64,000 nt of DNA. Origin: a bacterium. Its GTDB lineage: Bacteria; Desulfobacterota; Binatia; Binatales; Binataceae. A program made the position numbers and the translations under genes. The notes beneath the pieces were generated by a model. The model had not been told where the DNA came from. It did not search any database and saw only the letters and a program-made list of their open reading frames with translations. This document shows, piece after piece, positions 27,055 through 34,829 of this stretch (within the stretch, counting starts at the first letter, position 1; each line of letters opens with the position of its first letter). The stretch is from contig JADBKU010000020.1 of NCBI GenBank assembly GCA_014896235.1, positions 62,001-126,000 of the forward strand, written 5' to 3'.

Positions 27055-28117
27055 GCGAGGAGGCATCGAACCATGGACGTTTACGCGATTGTCACCGAGA
27101 AGATCATCAACCTGCTCGAAAGCGGCGTCGTGCCGTGGCGCCGGCCGTGGACCTCAACGGGATTGCCCCGCAATCTGATCACCAGGAAGCCGTATCGAGG
27201 GATCAACTATTTTCTGCTGTCCGCGTCGAAATACGTCTCCCCGTTCTGGCTCACGATGCGCCAGGCCAACGCGCTTGGCGGATCGATCCGCAAGGGCGAG
27301 GAGAGCACGATCGTTACCTTCTGGAAGATCGACGACGCGAAGCAGAGCGACACCGAAGACCTCGACGCCGAGCCCAAGGATGAAAAGAGCCGCCGCCGCT
27401 TCGTGCCCGCTTTACCGGGTTTGAACCTCGAACAATGCGACTTGCCGCAGGCCGTGCTCGACAAGCTGCCGAGGATCGAGACCCATCGGCACGATCCGAT
27501 CGAAGCGGTCGAGAAGATCATCGCCGATATGCCGAACCCGCCCGAGATCGTGCGCGCCGGCTCCAGGGCCTACTACTCGCCGATCACCGACCGCATCACG
27601 CTGCCGCCGAGGGAACTGTTCGAATCGGCCGCCGAGGACGCGGCAACCACGCTGCACGAGATAGGTACTGCTGCAAGTGTACTCGTCGAAACGTCGTTAC
27701 TGCAGAGGGCTGAATCAGGCTTTGCGCCACCATCGTCTTAAGCTCAACAGGATGAAGGGAGGAAAAACCAGGCAAACTAGCCCTATCGGGATGATCTCGT
27801 TCCAAAGGCCCGCCCATGGCTCGAATGCGCGATTCTCTTGCGGCGATACGGTTGAGAAATAGACCTTAATCGAGCTGCCGGGCTTATAACTCTCGCAGGG
27901 TTTGGGGGTGAAGGAGTCGCCGCCCGTATATGTCTTTCCGTCGAACGTGAAGGAATAAAGAACACTGGCATGATTCCAGCACTCAGTCTTAGTGACAACG
28001 GCTGTGACGGACGCCTCGTGGCGCAGGATGTGAATAAATGTTGGGACGTTAAGAGAGGCCATGAAGCTTGCGAAGGCAGCGGCGAGAGCCGCCCATGCGT
28101 ACCAAAACCATCTCGGT
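26847..28117. repeat. right arm of a 1.3 kb inverted repeat (better-preserved copy)
   Basis: Mirror of 20223-21523. It covers the small cysteine protein, the ardC N-terminal half, the left end of the recombinase element and the DUF3592-like gene. All frames are open in this arm except for the interruption of ardC by the element. Confidence 0.85.
27073..27666 (+). pseudogene. ardC: ardC antirestriction gene, N-terminal half (interrupted)
   Basis: 198 codons of an ArdC-type protein: N-terminal ssDNA-binding domain (MDVYAIVTEKIINLLESG, then PYRGINYFLLSASKYVSPFW and the GGSIRKGEEST strand) and the start of the zinc-metalloprotease domain, ending at TTLHEIG. After GGT at 27664-27666 the sequence becomes recombinase-element DNA, adding 26 foreign codons to the open frame up to 27741. 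The missing part starts at 33695 with HSTGHEKRL. Joined, the two give an uninterrupted 290-residue ArdC with HEIGHSTGH. ArdC proteins protect incoming DNA from restriction during conjugation. As it stands the protease motif is split, so the product lacks one zinc ligand and the C-terminal glutamate. Confidence 0.9.
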
Positions 28118-28140
28118 GGCCATTGTATTTTAAAGTTCAC
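27715..28140 (-). CDS. DUF3592-like membrane protein (element cargo)
   Basis: 141 residues with two transmembrane helices flanking an extracytoplasmic beta-rich domain. Helix 1 is [19 protein letters not shown] (~12-30) and helix 2 is IPIGLVCLVFPPFILLSL (~115-132). The middle, HEASVTAVVTKTECWNHAS then YSFTFDGKTYTGGDS and YKPGSSIKVYF, is the pattern of DUF3592 proteins. Function unknown. It lies at the left end of the recombinase element, co-directional with the recombinases. A decayed inverted copy lies at 20228. Confidence 0.75.
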   Translation of the reverse strand: MNFKIQWPPRWFWYAWAALAAAFASFMASLNVPTFIHILRHEASVTAVVTKTECWNHASVLYSFTFDGKTYTGGDSFTPKPCESYKPGSSIKVYFSTVSPQENRAFEPWAGLWNEIIPIGLVCLVFPPFILLSLRRWWRKA

Positions 28141-28206
28141 GTTGCACGCTTCAGCCGTTTTCGAAGTCTGAACAAGTTCGCCGATAAACCCCCTTGGATT
28201 CGCAAC

Positions 28207-28713
28207 CTAGACACGCTGCGATCGGGGGTCAATCCGTGACGTGCAATTACGAGATTCGATTGAGCGGTGATCGATGCACGCGCCTTCGCCGGACACTAGT
28301 CTGTGGGCAGCGATCTCGCGGTCGCGGTTGCAGAGTCGATCTTCTGCCAGGCGCGCGCGATACAGCAACGAAAGGTTCTCGGTCGCAATGTTGCGCTTGT
28401 CGATCTGCAGCTGGCGGATGACCGCTCGCAGTTCGGCATTCCGCGCTTCGAGTCTCGCAACGGTCGCGGCGAGGTCCGCCCCTGGCGTCGGACAGTCGGT
28501 CGCGGCTTCGATCTCCGCGAGCAACGCGCGGTGGGTGGTGTAAAGGGGGTTGCGGCTGCGGCGCGCTTCCTTAGCGACCGCGGCGGGAGTGATGCGGACC
28601 GGGCGCCCGGCGTAATCGGGATGCGTCGCTTTGCCCGCGATCAGACGGTCGAGCGCGGCGAGATAGGCGCGTGCCGTGCGGCTGCGCCGGCCCTCCGCTG
28701 TGGTCTTCGGCAT
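28207..28713 (-). CDS. TnpC / DUF6262-like accessory protein of the recombinase element
   Basis: 168 residues. The N-terminal HTH-like part (ARAYLAALDRLIAGKATHP, then ITPAAVAKEARRSRNPLY) is followed by a long coiled coil (~75-125; LAATVARLEARNAELRAVI). This is the layout of the small third protein of Tn554-type elements, which biases the recombination reaction. The ATG at 28713 is preceded by AAGGGGAA. The preceding recombinase frame runs 143 bases into this gene in another frame, an unusually long overlap. The C-terminal ~25 residues are low complexity. Confidence 0.72.
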   Translation of the reverse strand: MPKTTAEGRRSRTARAYLAALDRLIAGKATHPDYAGRPVRITPAAVAKEARRSRNPLYTTHRALLAEIEAATDCPTPGADLAATVARLEARNAELRAVIRQLQIDKRNIATENLSLLYRARLAEDRLCNRDREIAAHRLVSGEGACIDHRSIESRNCTSRIDPRSQRV

Positions 28714-30547
28714 GGTTCCCCTTCAGCCGGGATAGAACCCGGTCACATTGAGCGATCGCCTCATCCAACGCCGCATGAGTTAGACGCGAGGCACGGGATA
28801 TAATCGCGCGGTTGCGCTCGCGACGCTCGCGCCAGTACGGCGCGTGTTTCGGTTCGACCACGAAGTTGGCGCAGTCGAGGCAGACCGCGGGACTGCGCCC
28901 CGCCGGATCGGGCGCGAGGCGGCCGCCGCAACGAGAGGTCTCCGCTTGAAACACGCACCATCCGTACTCACAGGCATGAATAGTCAGATCGGTTTCCTTG
29001 AGTACGAACTTTATGTAATCGCGCCGCACCTGCTCGCCGGCGCGGCCACGGAATGAAGCATTACCGGCGGCGATGCGCTCGCCCATCTTGCCGGCGAGTC
29101 GGTCGGCGGTAAGGAAACGGTCGAGCGCCGTGGCCGTTTCGATCTGCCCCTCGTGGTCGACGAGTTGATGGAGGTCGAAGTCAGTGCCGACGTAGCCCCT
29201 AGCGGTCATCGCCACCGAGACGTGCTTGAGATGATCGGCGAGGGCGAGCAGCTGCGAACGATCGCGCCGGGCGATGAAGCGGGCGAAGGTCTTGCGGAAC
29301 TGATGCGTCGAGAAGCGCCAAGGCTGTCCGCCGTGTCGGCGCACGTTGTTGAAGGCCGCGAACTCACGGATGCGGTCATTGATGTGCATGTTGGTGATGC
29401 CAACCACCTGACCGTACTGTGTGTTGCGCGTCAGGAAGAGTTCGTTGCGACCCGAGGCTACGCGCAGCGGCTCGCTCAGACGCTCCAGCACTTTAACTGC
29501 TGTGACAACCGGGTCTGGCGCAAGCCAGCGTTCGAGCCGTCCACCCTCTTCGGCGGTCTTGAAGAGGCGCCCGACGAGGTAGGTCTGGCTGACTCCGGTC
29601 GTGCCGAGTTGGCGATGCTCGATCGCGCTGGTGCGGATCGACAGGATCTCGCTAGCCCGCATGCCGACAAAGCCCGCGATTACAATGAAACAGGCATCCA
29701 TCAGGTGCTTGAGGCAGCGATCAAGGTCGTTCTTGGTAGCTATGCGCCGCCCGGCCGGCATTGGCGCATTGGGCTCCCGCTGGCGTGCGCGTAGGGCATC
29801 GCGGCCGAGCTTGCCGCAGTAATGAAGAGTTACCCCGCGGCTGCGGGCCGTGTTGAATACGCTCCAGAAACGGTCGCGCTGTTCGAGAATGCCGTCGGTC
29901 TCGTGCTCGACCCAGTGCAACGCCTTGGACATCAGATCGAGGGCAACGGCGTCGGGAATAAATGGAATTGCGCCGCGCGTGGCGCGGCTGACGCCGGCAA
30001 CCAGTCCGGCGGTGGTATGCGGAAACGGATCGAAGCCGAGCGCGTCGGGCAGCTTGGACCGTTGACGGTAGAGATCCTTTAAGACGAGCAGATACCCGGC
30101 CACGGTAGTCGGGCTGGTCATGCCGGGCCGCGCGCCACGGCGGCGCTTAAGGAACGCCTGGTAGCGCTCTACAGCCGAAAGATCCAGCCAACGGAACGTG
30201 GTAAAACCCTCGCCGGTCATCCACCTGATCAGCGTGAGTAGATTGCGAGCCCTGGTGAACATGGTCGATTGACAGCTGCGCCTGCGACCATCCGGCGGGT
30301 CCACCGCCATCGACCACACGAAGCCGCGCGCGGTCTCGAGCAGCTCGGCGTGTTGAGGATCGGTGAGGCGCGAACCGTCCGGCAGCGCGACGCCCCAGCG
30401 CAGACGCTTCTGATCGGCGCGGCGCCCGGCAACGTCGATATCGAGTTCCCAGATCGGATCGCTCCAAACGCTGCGTCGCGATACAGGCCGTGCGGAGTTA
30501 TCAGTCTCTGAGACTACGGAACTGGGCGAAGGGACCACGGCGCTCAT
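28571..30547 (-). CDS. tyrosine recombinase, TnpB-like (third of trio)
   Basis: 658 residues. The C-terminal catalytic core shows box I Arg in VIAGFVGMRASEILSIR (~295), HxxR in STHQFRKTFARF (~420), and the His and nucleophilic Tyr in LADHLKHVSVAMTARGYVG (~440-455). A cysteine-containing tail (CEYGWCVFQAETSRCGG, then AVCLDCANF) looks like a zinc ribbon and is typical of large Tn554 TnpB-type recombinases. The start ATG overlaps the previous gene's stop by 4 bases. The final ~35 residues overlap the next gene in another frame, so a stop lost by frameshift is possible. Confidence 0.87.
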   Translation of the reverse strand: MSAVVPSPSSVVSETDNSARPVSRRSVWSDPIWELDIDVAGRRADQKRLRWGVALPDGSRLTDPQHAELLETARGFVWSMAVDPPDGRRRSCQSTMFTRARNLLTLIRWMTGEGFTTFRWLDLSAVERYQAFLKRRRGARPGMTSPTTVAGYLLVLKDLYRQRSKLPDALGFDPFPHTTAGLVAGVSRATRGAIPFIPDAVALDLMSKALHWVEHETDGILEQRDRFWSVFNTARSRGVTLHYCGKLGRDALRARQREPNAPMPAGRRIATKNDLDRCLKHLMDACFIVIAGFVGMRASEILSIRTSAIEHRQLGTTGVSQTYLVGRLFKTAEEGGRLERWLAPDPVVTAVKVLERLSEPLRVASGRNELFLTRNTQYGQVVGITNMHINDRIREFAAFNNVRRHGGQPWRFSTHQFRKTFARFIARRDRSQLLALADHLKHVSVAMTARGYVGTDFDLHQLVDHEGQIETATALDRFLTADRLAGKMGERIAAGNASFRGRAGEQVRRDYIKFVLKETDLTIHACEYGWCVFQAETSRCGGRLAPDPAGRSPAVCLDCANFVVEPKHAPYWRERRERNRAIISRASRLTHAALDEAIAQCDRVLSRLKGNHAEDHSGGPAQPHGTRLSRRARPSDRGQSDASRLRRAPGPHHSRRGR

Positions 30548-32364
30548 TCGATTGGCGGCAGCGGAGCGAGTCCGGTCATCAATCGCCTTGCTTCGGCGCT
30601 CAGCTCGTCGGAGAAGCGTGGCAGCACGTCACGTTCGATGATCTCAAGCTTCGGCCCATACAAGAGCCGCCAGCGCTCAGCGCCTACGCTCGCGCGCGAT
30701 TCCCTCAGCGCCGCGCGCGTTTGCAGCAGACGCGCCAGAGTCTCTGGTTCGAGCGGAATCACCGCGTTCGGACAGGTGAAGCAGCCGAGCCATGCGGTGC
30801 ACAAGCGGCCGGGCTTCTGTCCGGGTGCGATGCCGGCGAGCGGGTTGGCGCAGGTGAATCCGCTGGCAGTTGCGTTGCGCCCCAGGGCGATATCAACCGC
30901 CTCGCGTCGGCCCACGCCGAGTTCGCGCGCGACCACCTTGGGGTCGCCGCGGACCCACGAGACGAAACGCCCTTGCAATCCAGCGAGTTCGACTTCCTGG
31001 GCAGCACGGATCGCGGGACGCTCGACGTAATGCCGCGTGGTGTCCGGCGAAGCGTGATTCGCGAGAGCCTGGGTCTTCAACAGATCATAGCCGAGCGTTT
31101 CGTGCGCGAGCGTGAGTCCGGTCGCGCGGAGCGCCGCGAGATTAAGCTTGAGCGGTTTGCCATCGGAGCCGCGCAAGTCATGGCGCTTGACGAATCGGCG
31201 GACGTGTACGCTCGCCAGATAATCGGGAATGAGCGTGACGCGCCGCGTGGCCATCACCTCGCCGCATAGAAACAACAGGTTGCGTTGCTTTGCCGGCGCG
31301 TGCGGGACCAATACCTCTGTCAGCGCAAGCAAGCGGTCGATAAGGTTGGGGACGGAAAGCGCCCGATCGCGCAGGAAGCTGCGCCGTTGCGGCCGCGTGG
31401 CCCGGCCCTTCGACCAGGTGACGACCATGCGCCCGTCGAGCATCAGATGCTCGCTCATGCAGTCGCGCCGCAGGTTGCGCAGCGCCTCGGGGTTAGCGAA
31501 GGTCTGAGCCGCGATCGCGATCATATAAGGAATCAGAGTGGCCGGAGCGGCGTGCAGGTAACGGCTGACGACGCCGGCGCCGCCGCGACGCTGGATCGCG
31601 TGCAACAGAGATGAGTGTCCAGCGCGACGACCAGCGAATGCGCGCTGCAGCGGAACTGTCCCGCCAAAACGATCATGTAGTATCGCAAGCAGCACGCCCA
31701 GATGATCGAGGTCGAGTCGGTTCAGCCCGAACGCGGCGATCGCCGAGCGATTGACCTGGGCAAGAGCCTCGCGTCCTTCACAGAACATGGCCCAGCTCGA
31801 CTCGATATCGCTTGCGCAGGCGGCCAGCACCGCGTCCAGTTCCGAGCGCGACAGCGCCTGGCGCGGAAGCGCCGCCGCGTTCTTACGCGGGAAAGGATTG
31901 AATGGAAGCTCGAGTTCGGGATGCACCAGTTCTGGCCGATGGCGCTGAAGCCAGGCAAGAAGTTGCTTGAAGCTCGACCAGCGCGAGTAGCTGGTCCCAA
32001 CCCGGTGCGGCAGGCGTTCGAGCCACGCGATGAACTCGCACAGCAGCGCACGATCGACCTCGCGCAGCGACTCAATCCGCGCCGCCCAGCCTTCGCGTTC
32101 CGAAAGGAACCGCAGCCAGTAGCGGATGCCTGGACCGAAGGTCGCATCCCAGACTGACGGACTCTTGTCGGCAAGATGCCCGCGGAACGCGAGCGCCAAC
32201 TCACACGCCATCAGCGGCGGTGCGCCCAAAACGCCGAAATCGAAGCGCCGGACCGGAGCACCTCGTTCATCACAGAACTCTACTACTAACTCTGAGTCTG
32301 CCAACGATGATGGCCGAGACACTGCAATCCGATAATCCTTGCGCTGCAAAGCCTCGGCGCTCAC
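30544..32364 (-). CDS. tyrosine recombinase-like protein (second of trio)
   Basis: 606 residues. Box I arginine lies in ANPEALRNLRRDC (~285). The second region reads NLAALRATGLTLAHE, where the HxxR histidine appears replaced by alanine, and the final box is ALANHASPDTTRHYVER with His and Tyr retained. A cysteine pair near the C terminus (GRLCTAWLGCFTCPN) suggests a zinc ribbon shared with the third recombinase. The altered box II may mean this subunit has a structural or attenuated catalytic role. Four-base ATGA overlaps on both sides indicate strict co-translation of the trio. Confidence 0.85.
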   Translation of the reverse strand: MSAEALQRKDYRIAVSRPSSLADSELVVEFCDERGAPVRRFDFGVLGAPPLMACELALAFRGHLADKSPSVWDATFGPGIRYWLRFLSEREGWAARIESLREVDRALLCEFIAWLERLPHRVGTSYSRWSSFKQLLAWLQRHRPELVHPELELPFNPFPRKNAAALPRQALSRSELDAVLAACASDIESSWAMFCEGREALAQVNRSAIAAFGLNRLDLDHLGVLLAILHDRFGGTVPLQRAFAGRRAGHSSLLHAIQRRGGAGVVSRYLHAAPATLIPYMIAIAAQTFANPEALRNLRRDCMSEHLMLDGRMVVTWSKGRATRPQRRSFLRDRALSVPNLIDRLLALTEVLVPHAPAKQRNLLFLCGEVMATRRVTLIPDYLASVHVRRFVKRHDLRGSDGKPLKLNLAALRATGLTLAHETLGYDLLKTQALANHASPDTTRHYVERPAIRAAQEVELAGLQGRFVSWVRGDPKVVARELGVGRREAVDIALGRNATASGFTCANPLAGIAPGQKPGRLCTAWLGCFTCPNAVIPLEPETLARLLQTRAALRESRASVGAERWRLLYGPKLEIIERDVLPRFSDELSAEARRLMTGLAPLPPIE

Positions 32365-33575
32365 GCTAAGGCCTCGTAGAGGCCGCCGAGCGCGTCCTCG
32401 ATCGCGGTCAGATCCGTCGCCAGCATCCGCAGATAGATCATCGTGGTCGACGGATCGGCATGACCCAGAATCGTCTGTAGCGTGAGCAGCGGATTAAGTT
32501 CCGGAATGCGCTGCGTCTGGCGCTGCAGCAACGCCAGCATCGCGCCGGCGAACGTGTGACGCAGCGCGTGGAACGTTCCGGCCAGACCGGCGCGCTTGCA
32601 CGCTGCGGCGAAGTTCGCGCCGATGCGCCGCGACGTGAGCGGACGACCGTTATCGGTTAGGAAGAGCGCGGGTTCGGTCTGAGTATCGCATCCGCGCAAC
32701 GCGGTTGCGCGCTCTTCCCTCACGTAGGCGTGAGTCCGATCGATCAGCGCCAGCGGCGGATAGATGTGGCGCGACTTTCCACCCTTGGCAGTCTCGAGCT
32801 GGATAGGAACCACCGGCCGATCGTCGCTGCGGGCCGACTCCGTAGCGGGGAGCTGTGCGAGCTTAAGGCCCGCGATCTCCATACGTCGGGCGCCGGTCAT
32901 CAGCGCCCATTCCACGATCAACCGATCGCGCGCGCCCATCGGCGCCATCACGCGCCGGATCTCCCCAATCGGCAAAGCGCGCGGCAACGGCTGCGTATGA
33001 CGTACCGTCAACTCGTTGACCTTCTGCCGGCCGCCGCGTGCATCAACGTGTGCGAGCATCTGTGGCGCCTGCGCTCGCCCCACCGCGAGCTCGCCAGTCC
33101 TGAAGGGCACGGCCGTGATCAATCCGCGCTGCGCACACCACCCATAGAACAACGCGAGAATCCGCAGGCGACCGTTGATCGTGCTGCGCGCATAGGGACG
33201 CCTTGTCAAATCGCTCGTGCCGCTCAGCATCCGGTCCCGGTATGCCGCAACTTCCTCGTAGCTGACGCGATCCCATTGCCAGCCGTTTGTCTCGCAGGTC
33301 CGCCACCAGTCGTAGAGCGCTTCGGCATATGTGCGCCAGGTCGCCGGACTGCGGGTCCGCCCCTGCACCAGAGCAAGATGCAGAAACCAGGCGCATGCTG
33401 GCTCGATCAATCGCATCTGCGCATCGAGCAGTATCGGAACATCCGGAGTAGCTAATCCAAAAGGACGAAATGAAGAAGTAGAGAAGACTAACTCTGCCAC
33501 CACCACACCTCCCACCGAGACGCGCGCGGAGCCGTCACCCTCGAACAGCTCTATACAGACTGGCGAGGGGGACAA
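32361..33575 (-). CDS. tyrosine recombinase, TnpA-like (first of trio)
   Basis: 404 residues. SAM-like N-terminal domain (SPATWRTYAEALYDWWRTCE, ~80-100), then a complete catalytic core: MTGARRMEIAGLKL (box I Arg), HALRHTFAG (HxxR) and ILGHADPSTTMIYLRM (His, Tyr). It is the promoter-proximal gene of the trio. The start MSPSPVCIELFEG lies just 3' of a G/C-rich hairpin at 33561-33600 that could sit in the leader. Confidence 0.9.
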   Translation of the reverse strand: MSPSPVCIELFEGDGSARVSVGGVVVAELVFSTSSFRPFGLATPDVPILLDAQMRLIEPACAWFLHLALVQGRTRSPATWRTYAEALYDWWRTCETNGWQWDRVSYEEVAAYRDRMLSGTSDLTRRPYARSTINGRLRILALFYGWCAQRGLITAVPFRTGELAVGRAQAPQMLAHVDARGGRQKVNELTVRHTQPLPRALPIGEIRRVMAPMGARDRLIVEWALMTGARRMEIAGLKLAQLPATESARSDDRPVVPIQLETAKGGKSRHIYPPLALIDRTHAYVREERATALRGCDTQTEPALFLTDNGRPLTSRRIGANFAAACKRAGLAGTFHALRHTFAGAMLALLQRQTQRIPELNPLLTLQTILGHADPSTTMIYLRMLATDLTAIEDALGGLYEALA

Positions 33576-33600
33576 TCCCCCTCCCGCTCCCCCTGGTCAG
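33561..33600. repeat. GGGGGA/TCCCCC hairpin element, copy 2
   Basis: GAGGGGGA/TCCCCCTC stem (33565-33572 with 33576-33583), 3-base loop. In reverse complement it matches 18390-18430 over about 40 bases (CTGRYYAGGGGGAG then the hairpin then CTCGCCA). It overlaps the start of the first trio recombinase. Confidence 0.6.
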
Positions 33601-33694
33601 ACAGCGATGCGACGCGTCATTCTACATGCATCGAGCCGCCGCTGAATCAGGACACAAAGCACACATTAGGGACAGAACCTAACACGAATTGAGT

Positions 33695-33973
33695 CATTCG
33701 ACCGGCCACGAGAAGCGGCTTGGCCGCGAAGGGATAACCGAAGTAGCGCCGTTCGGCAGCGCCGTATACAGCCGCGAGGAGCTGGTGGCGGAGCTTTCAG
33801 CGGCGTTTCTGTGCGCTGAAGCCGGAATCTCGAACGCGGTCATCCACAACCAGGCGGCTTATGTTGCCGGCTGGCTGGCCCGCCTACGCGACGACCGCAG
33901 GCTGATCGTTCATGCCGCAGCGCAGGCGCAAAAAGCCGCCGACTACATCCTGAATCGCACTGCTGCTGAGTAA
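33695..33973 (+). pseudogene. ardC: ardC antirestriction gene, C-terminal half (interrupted)
   Basis: 92 codons completing the ArdC metalloprotease domain: HSTGHEKRLGREGITEV, then YSREELVAELSAAFLCAEAGI with the third zinc ligand glutamate, and QAAYVAGWLARLRDD to the end. It is in frame with 27073-27666 when the 6,028-base element is removed. A TTG at 33689 could start a short peptide but there is no ribosome-binding site, so it is probably not translated alone. Confidence 0.9.
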
Positions 33974-33983
33974 ATCCGCGCGC

Positions 33984-34010
33984 GGCGGCCGAGCCTTCCG
34001 CTCGGCCGCC
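33984..34010. terminator. hairpin between convergent ardC 3' half and the mer-type operon
   Basis: A perfect 10-base stem (33984-33993 with 34001-34010), 7-base loop, located 10 bases after the ardC stop and 37 bases beyond the end of the opposing operon. It is well placed as a bidirectional terminator. A short T-rich tail (TTCTGCTTT) follows on the plus strand. Confidence 0.65.
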
Positions 34011-34047
34011 GTGCTCTTCTGCTTTGAAAGCAGTTATCGCAGACGTG

Positions 34048-34476
34048 CTACCGGCCTGGTACGGCGTGACGGCCCGATTCCGTGCCCGAATCGGATCCGC
34101 AATCGGCGCAAGCGCTCGGCACTTTACGTCCGCGAACCACGCTAAGCGCCGAGGCAAGCAGGAGCAGCGCGACGCCCACGTAAGTTGCCGCGCTCAAATC
34201 CACTACAAACTTGCCCGTCACGATCGCGACGCTTGCAACCGCCGCGAGCATAATCGGCATCAAGCCCTGCTGCCGCGCCTGAATCGCGAGCCCCGCAAGC
34301 GCAATCCCGAGCAGAGCAATGGTCAGCGGAAAGAGGTAGCGCGCCGAAGCCAGGAACCCAAGCCCCAGCGACGAAAGCAGGGCCGCATAGCCGGGCCAGC
34401 AGAGCGGACATCCGAGCACCGGCAGCATCGACGCGGCCGCCGCCGGAATCGCAAGAAAACCAAGCTTCGTCTTCAT
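34048..34476 (-). CDS. MerC-like mercury transport membrane protein
   Basis: 142 residues, four predicted transmembrane helices. The first carries LPVLGCPLCWPGYAALLSSLG; the Cys-x-x-Cys in a membrane helix is the Hg(II)-binding motif of MerC/MerT-type importers. The tail has VPSACADCGSDSG, a further thiol pair. It is the last gene of a four-gene minus-strand operon and overlaps the preceding gene by ATGA. The substrate is inferred from the adjacent MerR with a mercury-type cysteine triad. No mercuric reductase is present, so its role in detoxification is unclear. Confidence 0.75.
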   Translation of the reverse strand: MKTKLGFLAIPAAAASMLPVLGCPLCWPGYAALLSSLGLGFLASARYLFPLTIALLGIALAGLAIQARQQGLMPIMLAAVASVAIVTGKFVVDLSAATYVGVALLLLASALSVVRGRKVPSACADCGSDSGTESGRHAVPGR

Positions 34477-34829
34477 CGCGCTTTCTCCAGGGAGTCTTGC
34501 GCTTCGGCTGATTCCTGCCGCATTTGCGCTTCCCGCAACGCCGCGAGTATCAACTCAGCCGGCGGCACGGCTGCATATTTACCTGGTTGAGGCTGATAAA
34601 TGCGGCAGCAGGCCGCCCCCGGCGCGTCGTTCCCGGCCACGTCGCGGCCATCTACCAGGATCGTGGGCGAGCCGTAGGCGCGGACCCGATCGGGCGCATC
34701 CGGCGACGACCGCTCCCATTCCACCCAGCGCGGCGCAAGCCCGGCGCGAAGCATCGCCTCGCGCAGGTTCTCGCGCGCCTGCGGCGCGGCCGGACAGTCG
34801 GAATCGTAAATCAGTTCCACCTGGATCAT
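34473..34829 (-). CDS. small thioredoxin-fold protein of the mer-type operon
   Basis: 118 residues from ATG 34829 (MIQVELIYDSDCPAAPQAR); a longer frame extends into merR and is rejected. Strand-Cys-Pro-helix start with one N-terminal Cys (YDSDCPAAP) followed by YGSPTILVDGRDV, where the cis-proline loop SPT is typical of thioredoxin folds. A GAACCRI segment holds a second cysteine pair. Probably a thiol or metal handling protein. It overlaps both neighbours by 4 bases. I do not have a name for the family. Confidence 0.65.
   Translation of the reverse strand: MIQVELIYDSDCPAAPQARENLREAMLRAGLAPRWVEWERSSPDAPDRVRAYGSPTILVDGRDVAGNDAPGAACCRIYQPQPGKYAAVPPAELILAALREAQMRQESAEAQDSLEKAR

Larger units (their letters stand above)
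27667..33694 (-). mobile_element. Tn554 / recombinase-in-trio-like element inserted in ardC
   Basis: A 6,028-base insertion defined by the exact rejoining of ardC (bases 27666 and 33695; the shared GT at each side leaves a 2-base ambiguity). It has no obvious target duplication. It encodes, on the minus strand, three overlapping tyrosine recombinases, a small HTH/coiled-coil TnpC-like protein and a DUF3592-like membrane protein. Subterminal direct repeats GCTGAATCAGG lie about 42 bases inside each end (27709-27719 and 33641-33651). Tn554 itself targets radC without duplication, so gene-specific insertion is normal for the family. Confidence 0.85.

Noticed and set aside
28571-33575. idea that the three recombinases are ordinary phage integrases from separate prophages
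   Set aside because: Strict 4-base overlaps between the three and a TnpC-like partner show one trio-type element.
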